From the NCBI GenBank assembly GCA_041648735.1, contig JBAZOO010000018.1, positions 8,775-72,774 on the forward strand: a stretch of 64,000 nt of DNA. The letters run 5' to 3'. Origin of the DNA: JBAZOO01 sp041648735. Lineage in GTDB: Bacteria; Verrucomicrobiota; Lentisphaeria; Oligosphaerales; CAITYL01. Each line of letters opens with the position of its first letter. The stretch's first letter is position 1. Shown one piece after another: positions 37,728 to 47,680 of this stretch. The notes beneath the pieces were generated by a model. It had not been told where the DNA came from. It did not search any database and saw only the letters and a list, made by a program, of their open reading frames with translations. A program made the position numbers and the translations under genes.

Positions 37728-38660
37728 TCAGCCTTCCAGCGGGACGGAAGCGGCGACTTTGCCCTGCACGACCATGACCGCGCGGCGGGTGGTCACCAGC
37801 AGGCCGCTGCGCGCCTGCCAGGCCGCGAAGCTTTTCCAGGCGGCCACGCCCCAGGCGACCAGGGCGGCGGCGGTGCCGAGGCTGATCCACAGCGCTGGGC
37901 GCTCGCTGTTGGCGGCAACCAGGGCCGTGATCGGCAGCAGGATGACGGGGAGCAGGGTCAGGAAGATGGCGGCGGCGGGGAACGGCGCCGGATGCTCTTT
38001 TCCGGCCAAGGCCGTCTCGCCGGGTTCCAACATCACGCCCAGCCCGGGGATCGGGCCGGCGGCGATGGTTGGCCGGGGCGCCGCCGGTGGCTTGGGGACG
38101 GTGCCGGAGCCGGTGCCGGCGGCTGGGGCGGCGGCGGGCGGCGGCGGGAAGCCGGGCTTGGGGATGGGGCCGGAGCCCGGCTTGGCCGGCGGCGGGAAAC
38201 CGGGCTTGGGGATGGGGCCGGATGGGGGCTTGCCTCCGGCGGGGGCGGCAGCCGGCCCCGGGGCAACCGGGATCTTGGGGCGGCTTTGCATGGTGTTGCT
38301 CAGACTCGTCCGGCTCAGGCGGATGGTCGAGGTGTTTTTCTGGCCGGGCTCGGCCGGCGGCGGTGGCGTGGGTGGGCGCGGCGCGGTGGGGGCCGCTCCG
38401 GTGGCGATGCCCTCGTTCCCGGTGGCGGGGACCTGGAAGGTCAGGCCGCAGATCATGCACTCCGCCTCGGCGCCGCGGGCGGCATCCGGCACCTGATGCA
38501 CGGTCTTGCAGCCGGGGCAGATGACATCGATGTCCGTCGCGCCGCCGGTGCCGCCGACCTGGAAGGAGGTGCCGCAGGCGCCGCACTGGACCATCGCCCC
38601 CTGGAATTCGTCACCCAATTGGAAGATGGCCTTGCAGTTGGGACAGGTGGCTTCGACCAT
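37728..38660 (-). CDS. Zinc-ribbon, proline-rich membrane protein with PH-like tail
   Basis: This 310-residue protein begins at the ATG at 38660 with MVEATCPNCKAIFQLGDEF, the first CxxC of a zinc ribbon, followed by QCGACGTSFQVG, ICPGCKTVHQVP and CMICGLTFQVP, so three to four CxxC pairs in about 80 residues. A Pro/Ala-rich linker contains near-repeats GPIPKPGFPPP. After it come two membrane helices (AAIFLTLLPVILLPITALVAA; ALWISLGTAAALVAWGVAAW) and a short tail SGLLVTTRRAVMVVQGKVAA like a strand pair of bacterial PH domains. The function is unknown. GPIPKPGFPPP-type linkers suggest a surface or scaffold role. Confidence 0.7.
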   Translation of the reverse strand: MVEATCPNCKAIFQLGDEFQGAMVQCGACGTSFQVGGTGGATDIDVICPGCKTVHQVPDAARGAEAECMICGLTFQVPATGNEGIATGAAPTAPRPPTPPPPAEPGQKNTSTIRLSRTSLSNTMQSRPKIPVAPGPAAAPAGGKPPSGPIPKPGFPPPAKPGSGPIPKPGFPPPPAAAPAAGTGSGTVPKPPAAPRPTIAAGPIPGLGVMLEPGETALAGKEHPAPFPAAAIFLTLLPVILLPITALVAANSERPALWISLGTAAALVAWGVAAWKSFAAWQARSGLLVTTRRAVMVVQGKVAASVPLEG

Positions 38661-38748
38661 GGCGCTTCTCCGTTTGCTGCCGAAAAATGGGGACGGTCGC
38701 CGCATTCCCTTGCCGCTGGCGCGGCGGGCGTGCCGCAAAAAGCCAGTT

Positions 38749-38777
38749 ACTATAGTTGGCAGGAGTGGCAAAGACAA
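38749..38777 (-). promoter_or_regulatory. Promoter of the zinc-ribbon gene
   Basis: On the minus strand TTGTCT (38777-38772) and TATAGT (38754-38749) are separated by 17 bp. The leader is about 80 nt to the ATG at 38660. The rest of the divergent gap up to degT shows no clear second promoter. Confidence 0.6.
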
Positions 38778-38907
38778 TGGCCGGATCCAACTGCCGCCGG
38801 TGGCATCCGCGCCGGCAAAGGGTAAATTGACGCCAAACTGGTCGGCTCCCGATGCCCCGCCCGCCCGGCTTCCCCACGCCGCCACCGCCCCCCCACGGAT
38901 TCATCCC

Positions 38908-40022
38908 ATGCAAGTCCCGCTCCTCGACCTCCGCGCCCAATACCAGCCGCTCCGCGCCGAAATCCGCCAGGCGCTCGACGAACTCTGCGACTCCCAGATG
39001 TTCATCCTCGGCCCCGCCGTCGAAACCCTGGAACGGGAGATCGCCGCCTACTGCCGCGGCGCCGGCGCCTGCGGCGTCACCTCCGGCTCCGACGCCCTCC
39101 TCATCTGCCTCATGGCCGAAAAGATCGGCCCCGGCGACGAAGTCATCACCTCCCCCTACACCTTCTTCGCCACCGCCGGCGCCATCCACCGCGTCGGCGC
39201 CACCCCCGTCTTCGTCGACATTGACCCCGCCACCTTCAACCTCGACCCGGCCCGCCTCGCCGCCGCCGTCACCCCCAGGACCCGCGCCATCATCCCCGTC
39301 CACCTCTTCGGCCAATGCTGCGACATGGATCCCATCCTCGACCTCGCCCGCGCCCGCCGGCTGGTGGTCATCGAGGACGCCTGCCAGGCCATCGGCGCCG
39401 AATACAAGGGGCGCCGCGCCGGCGCGATGGGCGACTACGGCTGCCTCTCCTTCTTCCCCAGCAAGAACCTGGGCGGCTTCGGCGACGGCGGCATGGTCGT
39501 GGCCAACGACCCCGCCCGCCTGGAAACGCTCCACCTCCTGCGCAACCACGGCATGAAGCCGCGCTACCACCACCAGGTCGTCGGCGGCAATTTCCGCCTC
39601 GACGCGCTCCAGGCCGCCGTCCTCTCCATCAAGCTCAAGCACCTCGACGGTTGGTCCGCCGCCCGCCAGGCCAATGCCCGCGACTACGACGCCCTCTTCG
39701 CCGCCGTCCCTGGCGTCGCCACCCCCGCCGTCGCCCCCGGCACCACCCGCCACATCTACAACCAGTACTGCATCCGCCTGCCCGCCGCCAAACGGCAGGC
39801 GGTGTGGGACGGGCTCCGGGCCGCCGGCATCGGCTGCGAAGTCTACTACCCCGTGCCGCTCCACCTCCAGGAATGCTTTGCCCACCTCGGCCACCGCCCC
39901 GGCGACTTCCCGGCGAGCGAGCGCGCCGCCGCCGAATCGCTGGCGCTGCCGGTCTATCCGGAAACCACCCACGACCAGCGCCAATACGTCGCCGACACCC
40001 TTGCCTGGCTGCTGGAACGCGC

Positions 40023-40026
<4 letters not shown>
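38908..40026 (+). CDS. DegT/DnrJ/EryC1/StrS-family PLP aminotransferase
   Basis: This 372-residue protein begins at the ATG at 38908, just before the conserved VPLLDLRAQYQPLRAEI. Motifs are GVTSGSDALLICLMAEKIGPGDEVI, the PLP-contacting VIEDACQAIGAEYKGRRAG and the Schiff-base lysine in SFFPSKNLGGFGDGGMVV. The C-terminal region has HIYNQYCIRLP and VYYPVPLHLQECFAHLG, both family marks. It transfers an amino group to a keto sugar bound to a nucleotide. With the exporter gene, which overlaps it by 4 bp, it probably works on a surface or lipid-linked sugar. Which sugar cannot be said. Confidence 0.88.
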
Positions 40027-41960
<1,934 letters not shown>

Positions 41961-41979
41961 CCGCCAAGGACGCCGCCCC

Positions 41980-42264
41980 ATGGATCCCGCCCGCATCTTC
42001 GAAGCCATCATGCTCCTCTGCTTCGGCGCCGCCTGGCCCTTCTCCATCTTCCGCCTGCTCAAGACCCAGCGGGCCGAGGGGAAGAGCGTCTGGTTCCTCC
42101 TCGTCATCCTGGCCGGCTACGCCGCCGGCATCCTCCACAAGCTCACCGGCCGCCTGGACGGCGTCATCGCCCTCTACATCCTCAACCTGGCCATGGTCAG
42201 CCTCGACCTGGCCCTCTGCCTCCGCTACAAGCGCCGGGAGCGCCAGCCCGCCACCAACCGATAG
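41980..42264 (+). CDS. Small PQ-loop-like membrane protein
   Basis: This 94-residue protein starts at the ATG at 41980, 19 bp after the ABC exporter, with three likely membrane helices (IFEAIMLLCFGAAWPFSIF, SVWFLLVILAGYAAGIL, VIALYILNLAMVSLDLALC). The WPFSI-R-L-L-K-T-x-R-x-E-G-K-S core is like the PQ-loop or SemiSWEET-type half-transporters, although the PQ motif itself is not present. It ends with a basic tail RYKRRERQPATNR. It may form a dimer, but no substrate can be assigned. The last gene in the degT-exporter run. Confidence 0.6.
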   Translation: MDPARIFEAIMLLCFGAAWPFSIFRLLKTQRAEGKSVWFLLVILAGYAAGILHKLTGRLDGVIALYILNLAMVSLDLALCLRYKRRERQPATNR

Positions 42265-42270
42265 CCGCCG

Positions 42271-43224
42271 TCAACCCTTGCGGCCAGCCGCAACGGCTGC
42301 CGGCCCGCCGCCCAGGAAGCGCTCGAATTCGCGCGGCAGCGGCGCTTCGCCACGGACGGGACGGCCGGTGACGGGATGGGTGAAGGCGAGGAGCCCGGCG
42401 TGCAGCGCCAGCCGCGGATAGGGCCAGCGCGGATGCCGGGCCAGCTCCGGCGCATAGCGCGGGTCGCCCAGCACCGGATGCCCCGCTTCGGCGAAGTGGA
42501 CGCGGATCTGGTTGCGCCGCCCCGTCTCCAGCCGCACCCGCACCAGGGTCGCGTCCGCCAGCCGGCGGACAACCTCGTAGTGGGTCACGGCGCGTTCGCC
42601 GACGCCCGGCCGGGGCGAGCCGCGGCGGTGGATGCTCTTGGCGTCCGTGACCAGCCACTGGTCAAAGGTGCCGCGGTCCGCCGCCAGCCGCCCGGCCACC
42701 AAGGCCAGGTATTCGCGTTCCGGCTTGTGCGCGGCGAACTGCTCGCGCAACGCTTCGGCGATGGCGGCGTTCTTGGCGAACACCAGCACGCCGGAGACGC
42801 CGCGGTCCAGCCGATGCACGATCTCCACCCGGCCGAGGCGGCGGCGGCCGACGCTCACATAGGTCTGGAGGTGGTGGACCAGCGTGTCCGTCTCCCGTTT
42901 CAGGGTCGGCACGGTCAGCAAATGCGCGGCCTTCTCCACCACCAGCAGATGCGCGTCCTCAAAGAGGATGCGGAAGGGGGCGCCGGCGGCCGCGGTCGCC
43001 TTTTCCGGATAGCCCTGGGCCGGGTCGAAGCGGACCGCCACCCGGTCGCCAGCCACGACCTGGGTGAAGTCCGAGGCGCAGGGCGCGCCGTTGACGGTGA
43101 CGCAGCCGTGCTGGACCAGGCCGCGGACTTGGGCGCGGCTGCGGCCGGTGAGCGCCTGCACGGCCTTGTCCACGCGGCCGGCCTGTTCCGGCGTCACGCA
43201 CAGTTCCTGGATGATGGCGCCCAT
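42271..43224 (-). CDS. RluA-family pseudouridine synthase
   Basis: This 317-residue protein has an N-terminal S4 RNA-binding domain (RVDKAVQALTGRSRAQVRGLV, VTVNGAPCAS). The catalytic part follows: FRILFEDAHLLVVEKAAHLLTV, the active Asp in VEIVHRLDRGVSGVLVF, REYLALVAGRL, and LETGRRNQIRVHFAEAGHPVLGD with the family LHAG motif in ALHAGLLAF. It converts uridines to pseudouridine in rRNA or tRNA. Whether it is RluC-, RluD- or RluB-like in target is unclear. It converges on the small membrane gene and is separated from the ancestral leuS end by about 40 bp. Confidence 0.88.
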   Translation of the reverse strand: MGAIIQELCVTPEQAGRVDKAVQALTGRSRAQVRGLVQHGCVTVNGAPCASDFTQVVAGDRVAVRFDPAQGYPEKATAAAGAPFRILFEDAHLLVVEKAAHLLTVPTLKRETDTLVHHLQTYVSVGRRRLGRVEIVHRLDRGVSGVLVFAKNAAIAEALREQFAAHKPEREYLALVAGRLAADRGTFDQWLVTDAKSIHRRGSPRPGVGERAVTHYEVVRRLADATLVRVRLETGRRNQIRVHFAEAGHPVLGDPRYAPELARHPRWPYPRLALHAGLLAFTHPVTGRPVRGEAPLPREFERFLGGGPAAVAAGRKG

Positions 43225-43263
43225 GGCGGCGGCCTTTCGGGGTTGGGGGGCGGTGGCGGTGGC

Positions 43264-43328
43264 TCACTTCACTACGAGGTTCACTAGGCGGCCGGGGACG
43301 GCGATGGCCTTGATGACGGGCGTGCCTT
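43264..43328 (-). repeat. Second copy of the leuS 3' end (relic)
   Basis: Sixty-five bp match the true leuS 3' end (44860-44924) at 54 of 65 positions. In the leuS frame it still reads VIKAIAVPGRLVNLVVK and a stop, where leuS has VIKAITVPGRLVNLVVR. Most differences are silent or conservative, so this is a diverged functional tail and not a random repeat. It brackets the methyltransferase island on the other side from leuS. Confidence 0.85.
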
Positions 43329-43378
43329 ATGTGGCTCATGATTTTACTGCGGACGGCTTTGCTGACGGCGTCAACCAT
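43325..43378 (-). pseudogene. vsr: Truncated vsr (very-short-patch mismatch endonuclease) start
   Basis: Eighteen codons on the minus strand read MVDAVSKAVRSKIMSHIR, closely resembling the Vsr start MxDVxxKAxRSKxMxxI. The catalytic part is missing because the sequence switches to the leuS relic right after this point. The ATG overlaps the stop of the 87-residue gene upstream (ATGGTTGA). Vsr normally repairs T:G mismatches at dcm-type sites, and its presence beside a C5-methyltransferase is expected. Confidence 0.7.
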
Positions 43379-43634
43379 CCTCCCGATTTCCACTGTTGAA
43401 CTTCACCAACGCATGCCAATCGCTGGCGCCATCCTTGTCGCAGTAATCGTTGGCAAAGTCACGCGTAAAACGGTTGACGGCTTTCCCCCATTCCTCTTGG
43501 AATTTGTCCTTGTGGAGCCTTGGGCGCTCCTTCATGGCATCCCGGAGTTTCATGCCGCTGAGCTTGTTGATGCGTCGGGCATAGAAATCATCCAGTAATT
43601 TGCCAACAAGCAAATCCAGTTCTTGTGATTTCAT
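43371..43634 (-). CDS. 87-residue protein of unknown function in the methyltransferase operon
   Basis: This small, charged, helix-rich protein starts at the ATG at 43634 by a 4-bp overlap (ATGA) with the methyltransferase stop, and its stop overlaps the vsr start. It begins MKSQELDLLVGKLLDDFYARR and ends FNSGNREDG. Both overlaps show tight translational coupling, so it is a real member of the cassette. It is too short for a normal restriction enzyme and has no motif I recognise. It might be a controller, an antirestriction partner or a specificity accessory. Confidence 0.6.
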   Translation of the reverse strand: MKSQELDLLVGKLLDDFYARRINKLSGMKLRDAMKERPRLHKDKFQEEWGKAVNRFTRDFANDYCDKDGASDWHALVKFNSGNREDG

Positions 43635-44827
43635 ATCCCCTTCTCCCAATTCTTCAGGTAGTTGATCACGGTCGTTCCGATCACATAGCCAAGCCCGACT
43701 GGAACGGCATTGCCAATCTGGCGGTACTTCTCCACGATGGAGCCGGAGAACGCCCAATCATCAGGGAATTGTTGGATGCGCGCATATTCCTTGACGGAAA
43801 GGGGGCGCAGCTCCGTGGGATGGCAAAGGCAGGTGCTTTTCTGGCCGGGACTGGTGGGCACCGTGGGGCTGGGTTCATCAAGCCGCAACCGCCGGAAAAA
43901 CCCGACGCGGCCGCCGGTGGATTCGTAGGCGCCCCCCAGCGCCTCGCGTTGCAGCTCGCTCGGCAAGGCCCGCCAGTTCTGTCCCTCCTTCAAGAGTGAC
44001 AGGTATTTCAACCGTTTGGGGGAGAATGGAATGTACTCAGGGTTGGGATCGTCCAACCCGGCCAGCGCATCCCCCAGCGTCCGCCACCGGCGTTGGAACA
44101 GGCTCTCCGTCGGCCCATAGGCCCCAATCGGCATGGGGACCTGAAGTCCATCCCGGCTTCCGAGAAAGACGACCCGCTCCCGCTTTTGCGGCGTGCCGTA
44201 ATCGGCGGCATTCACCAATTGGACGGTCACGGTATATCCCATCTCGGCAATTTTTGCATTCAAGAGGGCGAGCACGCCGCCCTTGCCGTCATAATCCACC
44301 CGGTTCCTGCGATTGGAGAGGGGGACGTGCTCCAGGGCGGCCGACAGGATGCCCCGGACATTTTCCATGACAAAAAGGGGGGGGCGGATTTCATTGACCA
44401 GCTTCAGGAAGTCAAACATGACTTGCCCGCGGGGGTCATTGAATGCCTGGCGTTTCCCGGCAGTGCTGAAAGACGGGCAGGGCGGGCCTCCCACCACAAG
44501 CGAGACTTCCTCCCTTTTCAGGTTCAGTTTTGCCAGCAGCGCCTCGCCCTTGTTCCAGTTGCGGATGTCATCTTCGATCACGGGCAGGCCCGGGCGGTTG
44601 TTCCGGATGGTCTTGCAGGCCCAGGGATCCAATTCCACACAACCGGCACATTCAAAACCAGCCGCCGCCAAACCCAAATCAAGCCCCATGGCGCCGCTGA
44701 ACAGGGAAATGAGTTTAGGCTTGTGCGTGACCTTGCCATATTCTTTCCACCCGTCATCGCCCAACTGTAGTTGGCATTTACGAGGCCTGGGAAGCACGCC
44801 GAGAAGGTGGAATTTGTTGTTGTGCAT
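43631..44827 (-). CDS. DNA (cytosine-5)-methyltransferase
   Basis: This protein of about 398 residues (ATG 44827 with AGGCGG upstream; ATG 44845 also possible) has the ten-motif layout of C5 methylases. Motif I is ISLFSGAMGLDLGLAAAGF, IV with the catalytic cysteine is GGPPCPSFSTAGKRQ, VI is FVMENVRGILSAAL, VIII is NAADYGTPQKRERVVFLGS, IX is RPLSVKEYARIQQFPDDW and X is YRQIGNAVPVGLGYVIG. The region between VIII and IX is the target-recognition part. GC content is clearly lower than in the flanking genes. With the 87-residue gene and the broken vsr it forms an incoming methylation cassette. No restriction gene is left. The recognition site is unknown. Confidence 0.92.
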   Translation of the reverse strand: MHNNKFHLLGVLPRPRKCQLQLGDDGWKEYGKVTHKPKLISLFSGAMGLDLGLAAAGFECAGCVELDPWACKTIRNNRPGLPVIEDDIRNWNKGEALLAKLNLKREEVSLVVGGPPCPSFSTAGKRQAFNDPRGQVMFDFLKLVNEIRPPLFVMENVRGILSAALEHVPLSNRRNRVDYDGKGGVLALLNAKIAEMGYTVTVQLVNAADYGTPQKRERVVFLGSRDGLQVPMPIGAYGPTESLFQRRWRTLGDALAGLDDPNPEYIPFSPKRLKYLSLLKEGQNWRALPSELQREALGGAYESTGGRVGFFRRLRLDEPSPTVPTSPGQKSTCLCHPTELRPLSVKEYARIQQFPDDWAFSGSIVEKYRQIGNAVPVGLGYVIGTTVINYLKNWEKGI

Positions 44828-44859
44828 GTGACAACCGCCTGGCATGATAAGGAAAGGAC

Positions 44860-47460
44860 TTACCTCACCACGAGGTTGACCAGCCGGCCGGGGACGGTGA
44901 TGGCCTTGATGACACTCTTGCCTTCAAGCTGGGCGGCGATCTTGGCGTCGCCCCGGGCGGCGGCCTCCAGCGCGGCGGCGTCGGCGCTGGCGGGCACCAC
45001 CAGCTTGCCGCGCGGCTTGCCGTTGATCTGGACGACGATCTCGACCTCGTCCGCCACCAGCTTGGCCGGGTCATGGGCCGGCCACGGGGCGTAGGCCAGG
45101 GAATCGGTCCGCCCCAGCCGCTGCCACAGCTCCTCGGTGATGTGCGGCGCCAGCGGGTTGAGGAGCTGGACGAAGGTCTCCATCGCCCGGCGGTTGCGGA
45201 GTTCGCACTTGAGGGACTCGTTGACGAAGATCATGAGCTGGGCAATGGCGGTGTTGAACGAGAGCGCCGCGTAGTCCTCGCCGACCTTCTTGATGGTCTG
45301 GTGCAGCAGCCGCTCCTGCTCGCGGGTGGGCGGCGCGTCGCTGAGCTGCGGCGCGGGGCCGCCGTCAGGGCCGATGACCAGCCGCCAGGCCCGGTGGAGG
45401 AAGCGGTAGACGCCCTCGACCCCCTCGGTGCGCCACGGCTTGGCGTCGGTGAGCGGCCCCATGAACATCTCGTAGAGGCGGAAGGCGTCGGCCCCGTATT
45501 CGTTGATGATCTCGTCGGGGTTGACGACGTTCTTGAGGGACTTGGACATCTTGGCGGGGAACTCGGTCAGCTCCGCGCCGCTTTCCCGGTGGAAATGCCT
45601 GCCGTCGCGGTGCTCGACCTGGTCGTTGGGCACGAGGAAGCCGCGGCTGTCCTTGTAGGAGATGCCGAGGATCAGCCCCTGGTGGATGAGTTTCTGGAAC
45701 GGCTCGGGGGTGGAGACGTGGCCGAGGTCGAAGAGCACCTTGTGCCAGAAGCGGGCGTAGAGCAGGTGGAGCACGGCGTGCTCGGCGCCGCCGACATAGA
45801 GGTCGACGGGCATCCAGTACTTCTCCTTCGCCTTGTCCCAGGCGGCGTTGCCGTTGTGCGGGTCGGTGAAGCGCAGATAGTACCAGCAGGAGCCGGCCCA
45901 CTGCGGCATGGTGTTGGTCTCGCGGGTGCCCTTGGCTCCAGTCTTGGGGTCGGTGTAGTCCAGCCAGTCCTTGGCCTTGGAAAGCGGCGGCGCCAGGGTG
46001 CCGGTCGGCTTGAAGTCGGCCATCGCCGGCAGCAGCACGGGCAGCTCCTCGACGCCGAGGACCTTGTCGCTGCCATCGTTCATGTGGACGACGGGGAAGG
46101 GCTCGCCCCAGTAGCGCTGGCGGGAGAAGAGCCAGTCGCGCAGCTTGTACTGGGTCGTCGCCTTGCCGATCCCCTTCCCCGCCAGCCAGCCGCAGATGGT
46201 GTTCTTGGCCGTCTCCACGTCCAGGCCATTGAGCGAGAGCTCGGCATTGGCGGAGTTGACCAGCTCGCCGTCCGCGGTCCAGCAGGCTGTTCCGGCCATG
46301 ACGGCGTCCACGGAAACGCCTTCCGCGGCCGCGGCTTTAGCGGCGGGGCGGAGGATGGCGCGGACGGGGAGGCCGAACTTCTGGGCGAACTCGAAGTCGC
46401 GGGTGTCATGGGCGGGCACGGCCATGATCGCGCCGTGGCCATAGCCGATCAGCACGTAGTCGGAAATCCAGATGGGGATTGCTTCGCCGTTGACCGGGTT
46501 GATGGCATGGCTGCCGGTGAAGACGCCGCTCTTCTCCTTGGCCTCGCTGCGGTCCAGCTCCGACTTGCCCTGGGCGGCCGCGACATAGGCGGCGACCGCG
46601 GCCTGCTGGCCAGCCGTGGCCAGCGCCGGCACCAGCGGATGCTCGGGCGCCAGCACCATGTAGGTGGCGCCGAAGAGCGTGTCCGGACGGGTGGTGAAGA
46701 CGCGGATCTTCCCGTCCCGGCCGGCCACCTGGAAGTCAACCTCGGCGCCGGTGGACTTGCCGATCCAGTTGCGCTGCATCTCCTTGGTGCCCTCCGGCCA
46801 GTCCAGCGCCTCGGCGTCGGCCAGCAGCCGCTCGGCGTACTCGGTGATCTTGAGCATCCACTGCTTCATCGGCTGGCGGACGACCGGGTGGTTGCCGCGC
46901 TCGGAACGGCCGTCAATGACCTCCTCGTTGGCGAGGACGGTGCCAAGGGCCGGGCACCAGTTCACCGGCACCTCGGCCATGTAGGCGAGCCCCTTCCGGA
47001 AAAGCTCGGTGAAGATCCACTGGGTCCACTTGTAGTATTTCGGGTCGGTGGTGTCAATCTCGCGGTCCCAGTCGTAGCTGAAGCCGAAGGAGCGGAGCTG
47101 CTCACGGAAGCGGGCGATGTTCTTCTGGGTGGTGACGGCCGGGTGGGTGCCGGTCTCGATGGCGTACTGCTCGGCGGGCAGGCCGAAGGCGTCCCAGCCC
47201 ATGGTGTGGAGGACGTTGAACCCCTTCATCCGCTGGTAGCGGCAGTGGATGTCGGTGGCGGTGTAGCCCTCCGGATGGCCGACGTGCAGCCCGGCGCCGC
47301 TGGGGTAGGGGAACATGTCGAGCACGTAGAGCTTTGGCCGGGTCGGGTCGCAGTCCACGGCCTTGAAGGTCTTGTTCTCCAGCCAGAACTGCTGCCATTT
47401 CGGCTCGATGGCGGCGGGATCGTAAATGGCGGCGGCGGGGGCGTTCGGCGGGGTTTCCAT
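44860..47460 (-). CDS. leuS: Leucyl-tRNA synthetase
   Basis: This 866-residue enzyme begins at the ATG at 47460. The HIGH signature is PYPSGAGLHVGHPEGYTATD, followed by FNVLHTMGWDAFGLPAEQYA. The CP1 editing domain contains VFTTRPDTLFGATYMVL and AIMAVPAHDTRDFEFA. KMSKS lies in FPAKMSKSLKNVVNPDEII. The anticodon-binding and C-terminal domains follow, ending GRLVNLVVR. It attaches leucine to tRNA-Leu. Its last 65 bp are duplicated at 43264-43328. Since the duplicate is nearer to the downstream gene, the tail now read here may have come with the inserted cassette. Confidence 0.96.
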   Translation of the reverse strand: METPPNAPAAAIYDPAAIEPKWQQFWLENKTFKAVDCDPTRPKLYVLDMFPYPSGAGLHVGHPEGYTATDIHCRYQRMKGFNVLHTMGWDAFGLPAEQYAIETGTHPAVTTQKNIARFREQLRSFGFSYDWDREIDTTDPKYYKWTQWIFTELFRKGLAYMAEVPVNWCPALGTVLANEEVIDGRSERGNHPVVRQPMKQWMLKITEYAERLLADAEALDWPEGTKEMQRNWIGKSTGAEVDFQVAGRDGKIRVFTTRPDTLFGATYMVLAPEHPLVPALATAGQQAAVAAYVAAAQGKSELDRSEAKEKSGVFTGSHAINPVNGEAIPIWISDYVLIGYGHGAIMAVPAHDTRDFEFAQKFGLPVRAILRPAAKAAAAEGVSVDAVMAGTACWTADGELVNSANAELSLNGLDVETAKNTICGWLAGKGIGKATTQYKLRDWLFSRQRYWGEPFPVVHMNDGSDKVLGVEELPVLLPAMADFKPTGTLAPPLSKAKDWLDYTDPKTGAKGTRETNTMPQWAGSCWYYLRFTDPHNGNAAWDKAKEKYWMPVDLYVGGAEHAVLHLLYARFWHKVLFDLGHVSTPEPFQKLIHQGLILGISYKDSRGFLVPNDQVEHRDGRHFHRESGAELTEFPAKMSKSLKNVVNPDEIINEYGADAFRLYEMFMGPLTDAKPWRTEGVEGVYRFLHRAWRLVIGPDGGPAPQLSDAPPTREQERLLHQTIKKVGEDYAALSFNTAIAQLMIFVNESLKCELRNRRAMETFVQLLNPLAPHITEELWQRLGRTDSLAYAPWPAHDPAKLVADEVEIVVQINGKPRGKLVVPASADAAALEAAARGDAKIAAQLEGKSVIKAITVPGRLVNLVVR

Positions 47461-47556
47461 GGCATGGCCTTCGCGGTTGGCGGTTGGCGGCACCGGCGGC
47501 GCGTCGGCCCCCGGCGGGCGGGCGGCAAAAAACGCGGCAAAGCCGGTGAGCCCGTT

Positions 47557-47584
47557 ACTATAGCGGTGGCCGGGGGAGTGGAAA
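47557..47584 (-). promoter_or_regulatory. Promoter of leuS
   Basis: On the minus strand TTTCCA (47584-47579) and TATAGT (47562-47557) are 16 bp apart. The leader to the ATG at 47460 is about 90 nt. The -10 has the same TATAGTAAC wording as the promoters of purC and the zinc-ribbon gene. Confidence 0.5.
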
Positions 47585-47680
47585 GCGGCGCGGGATTCGG
47601 ATCGCAGCCTGGCCATCGTGGATGGGGCGGCTTCCTTCGCTGCCGCGGCCACCATGCCGTGCGTGGGTGGATTTACAACA

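Noticed and set aside
42959..43378. Intact vsr-like protein of 140 codons
   Set aside because: Only the first 18 codons are Vsr-like; the rest is the leuS relic and the antisense-frame shadow of the pseudouridine synthase gene.
43371..43634. Restriction endonuclease partner of the C5-methylase
   Set aside because: With 87 residues and no PD-(D/E)XK, HNH or GIY-YIG motif it cannot be called a nuclease.
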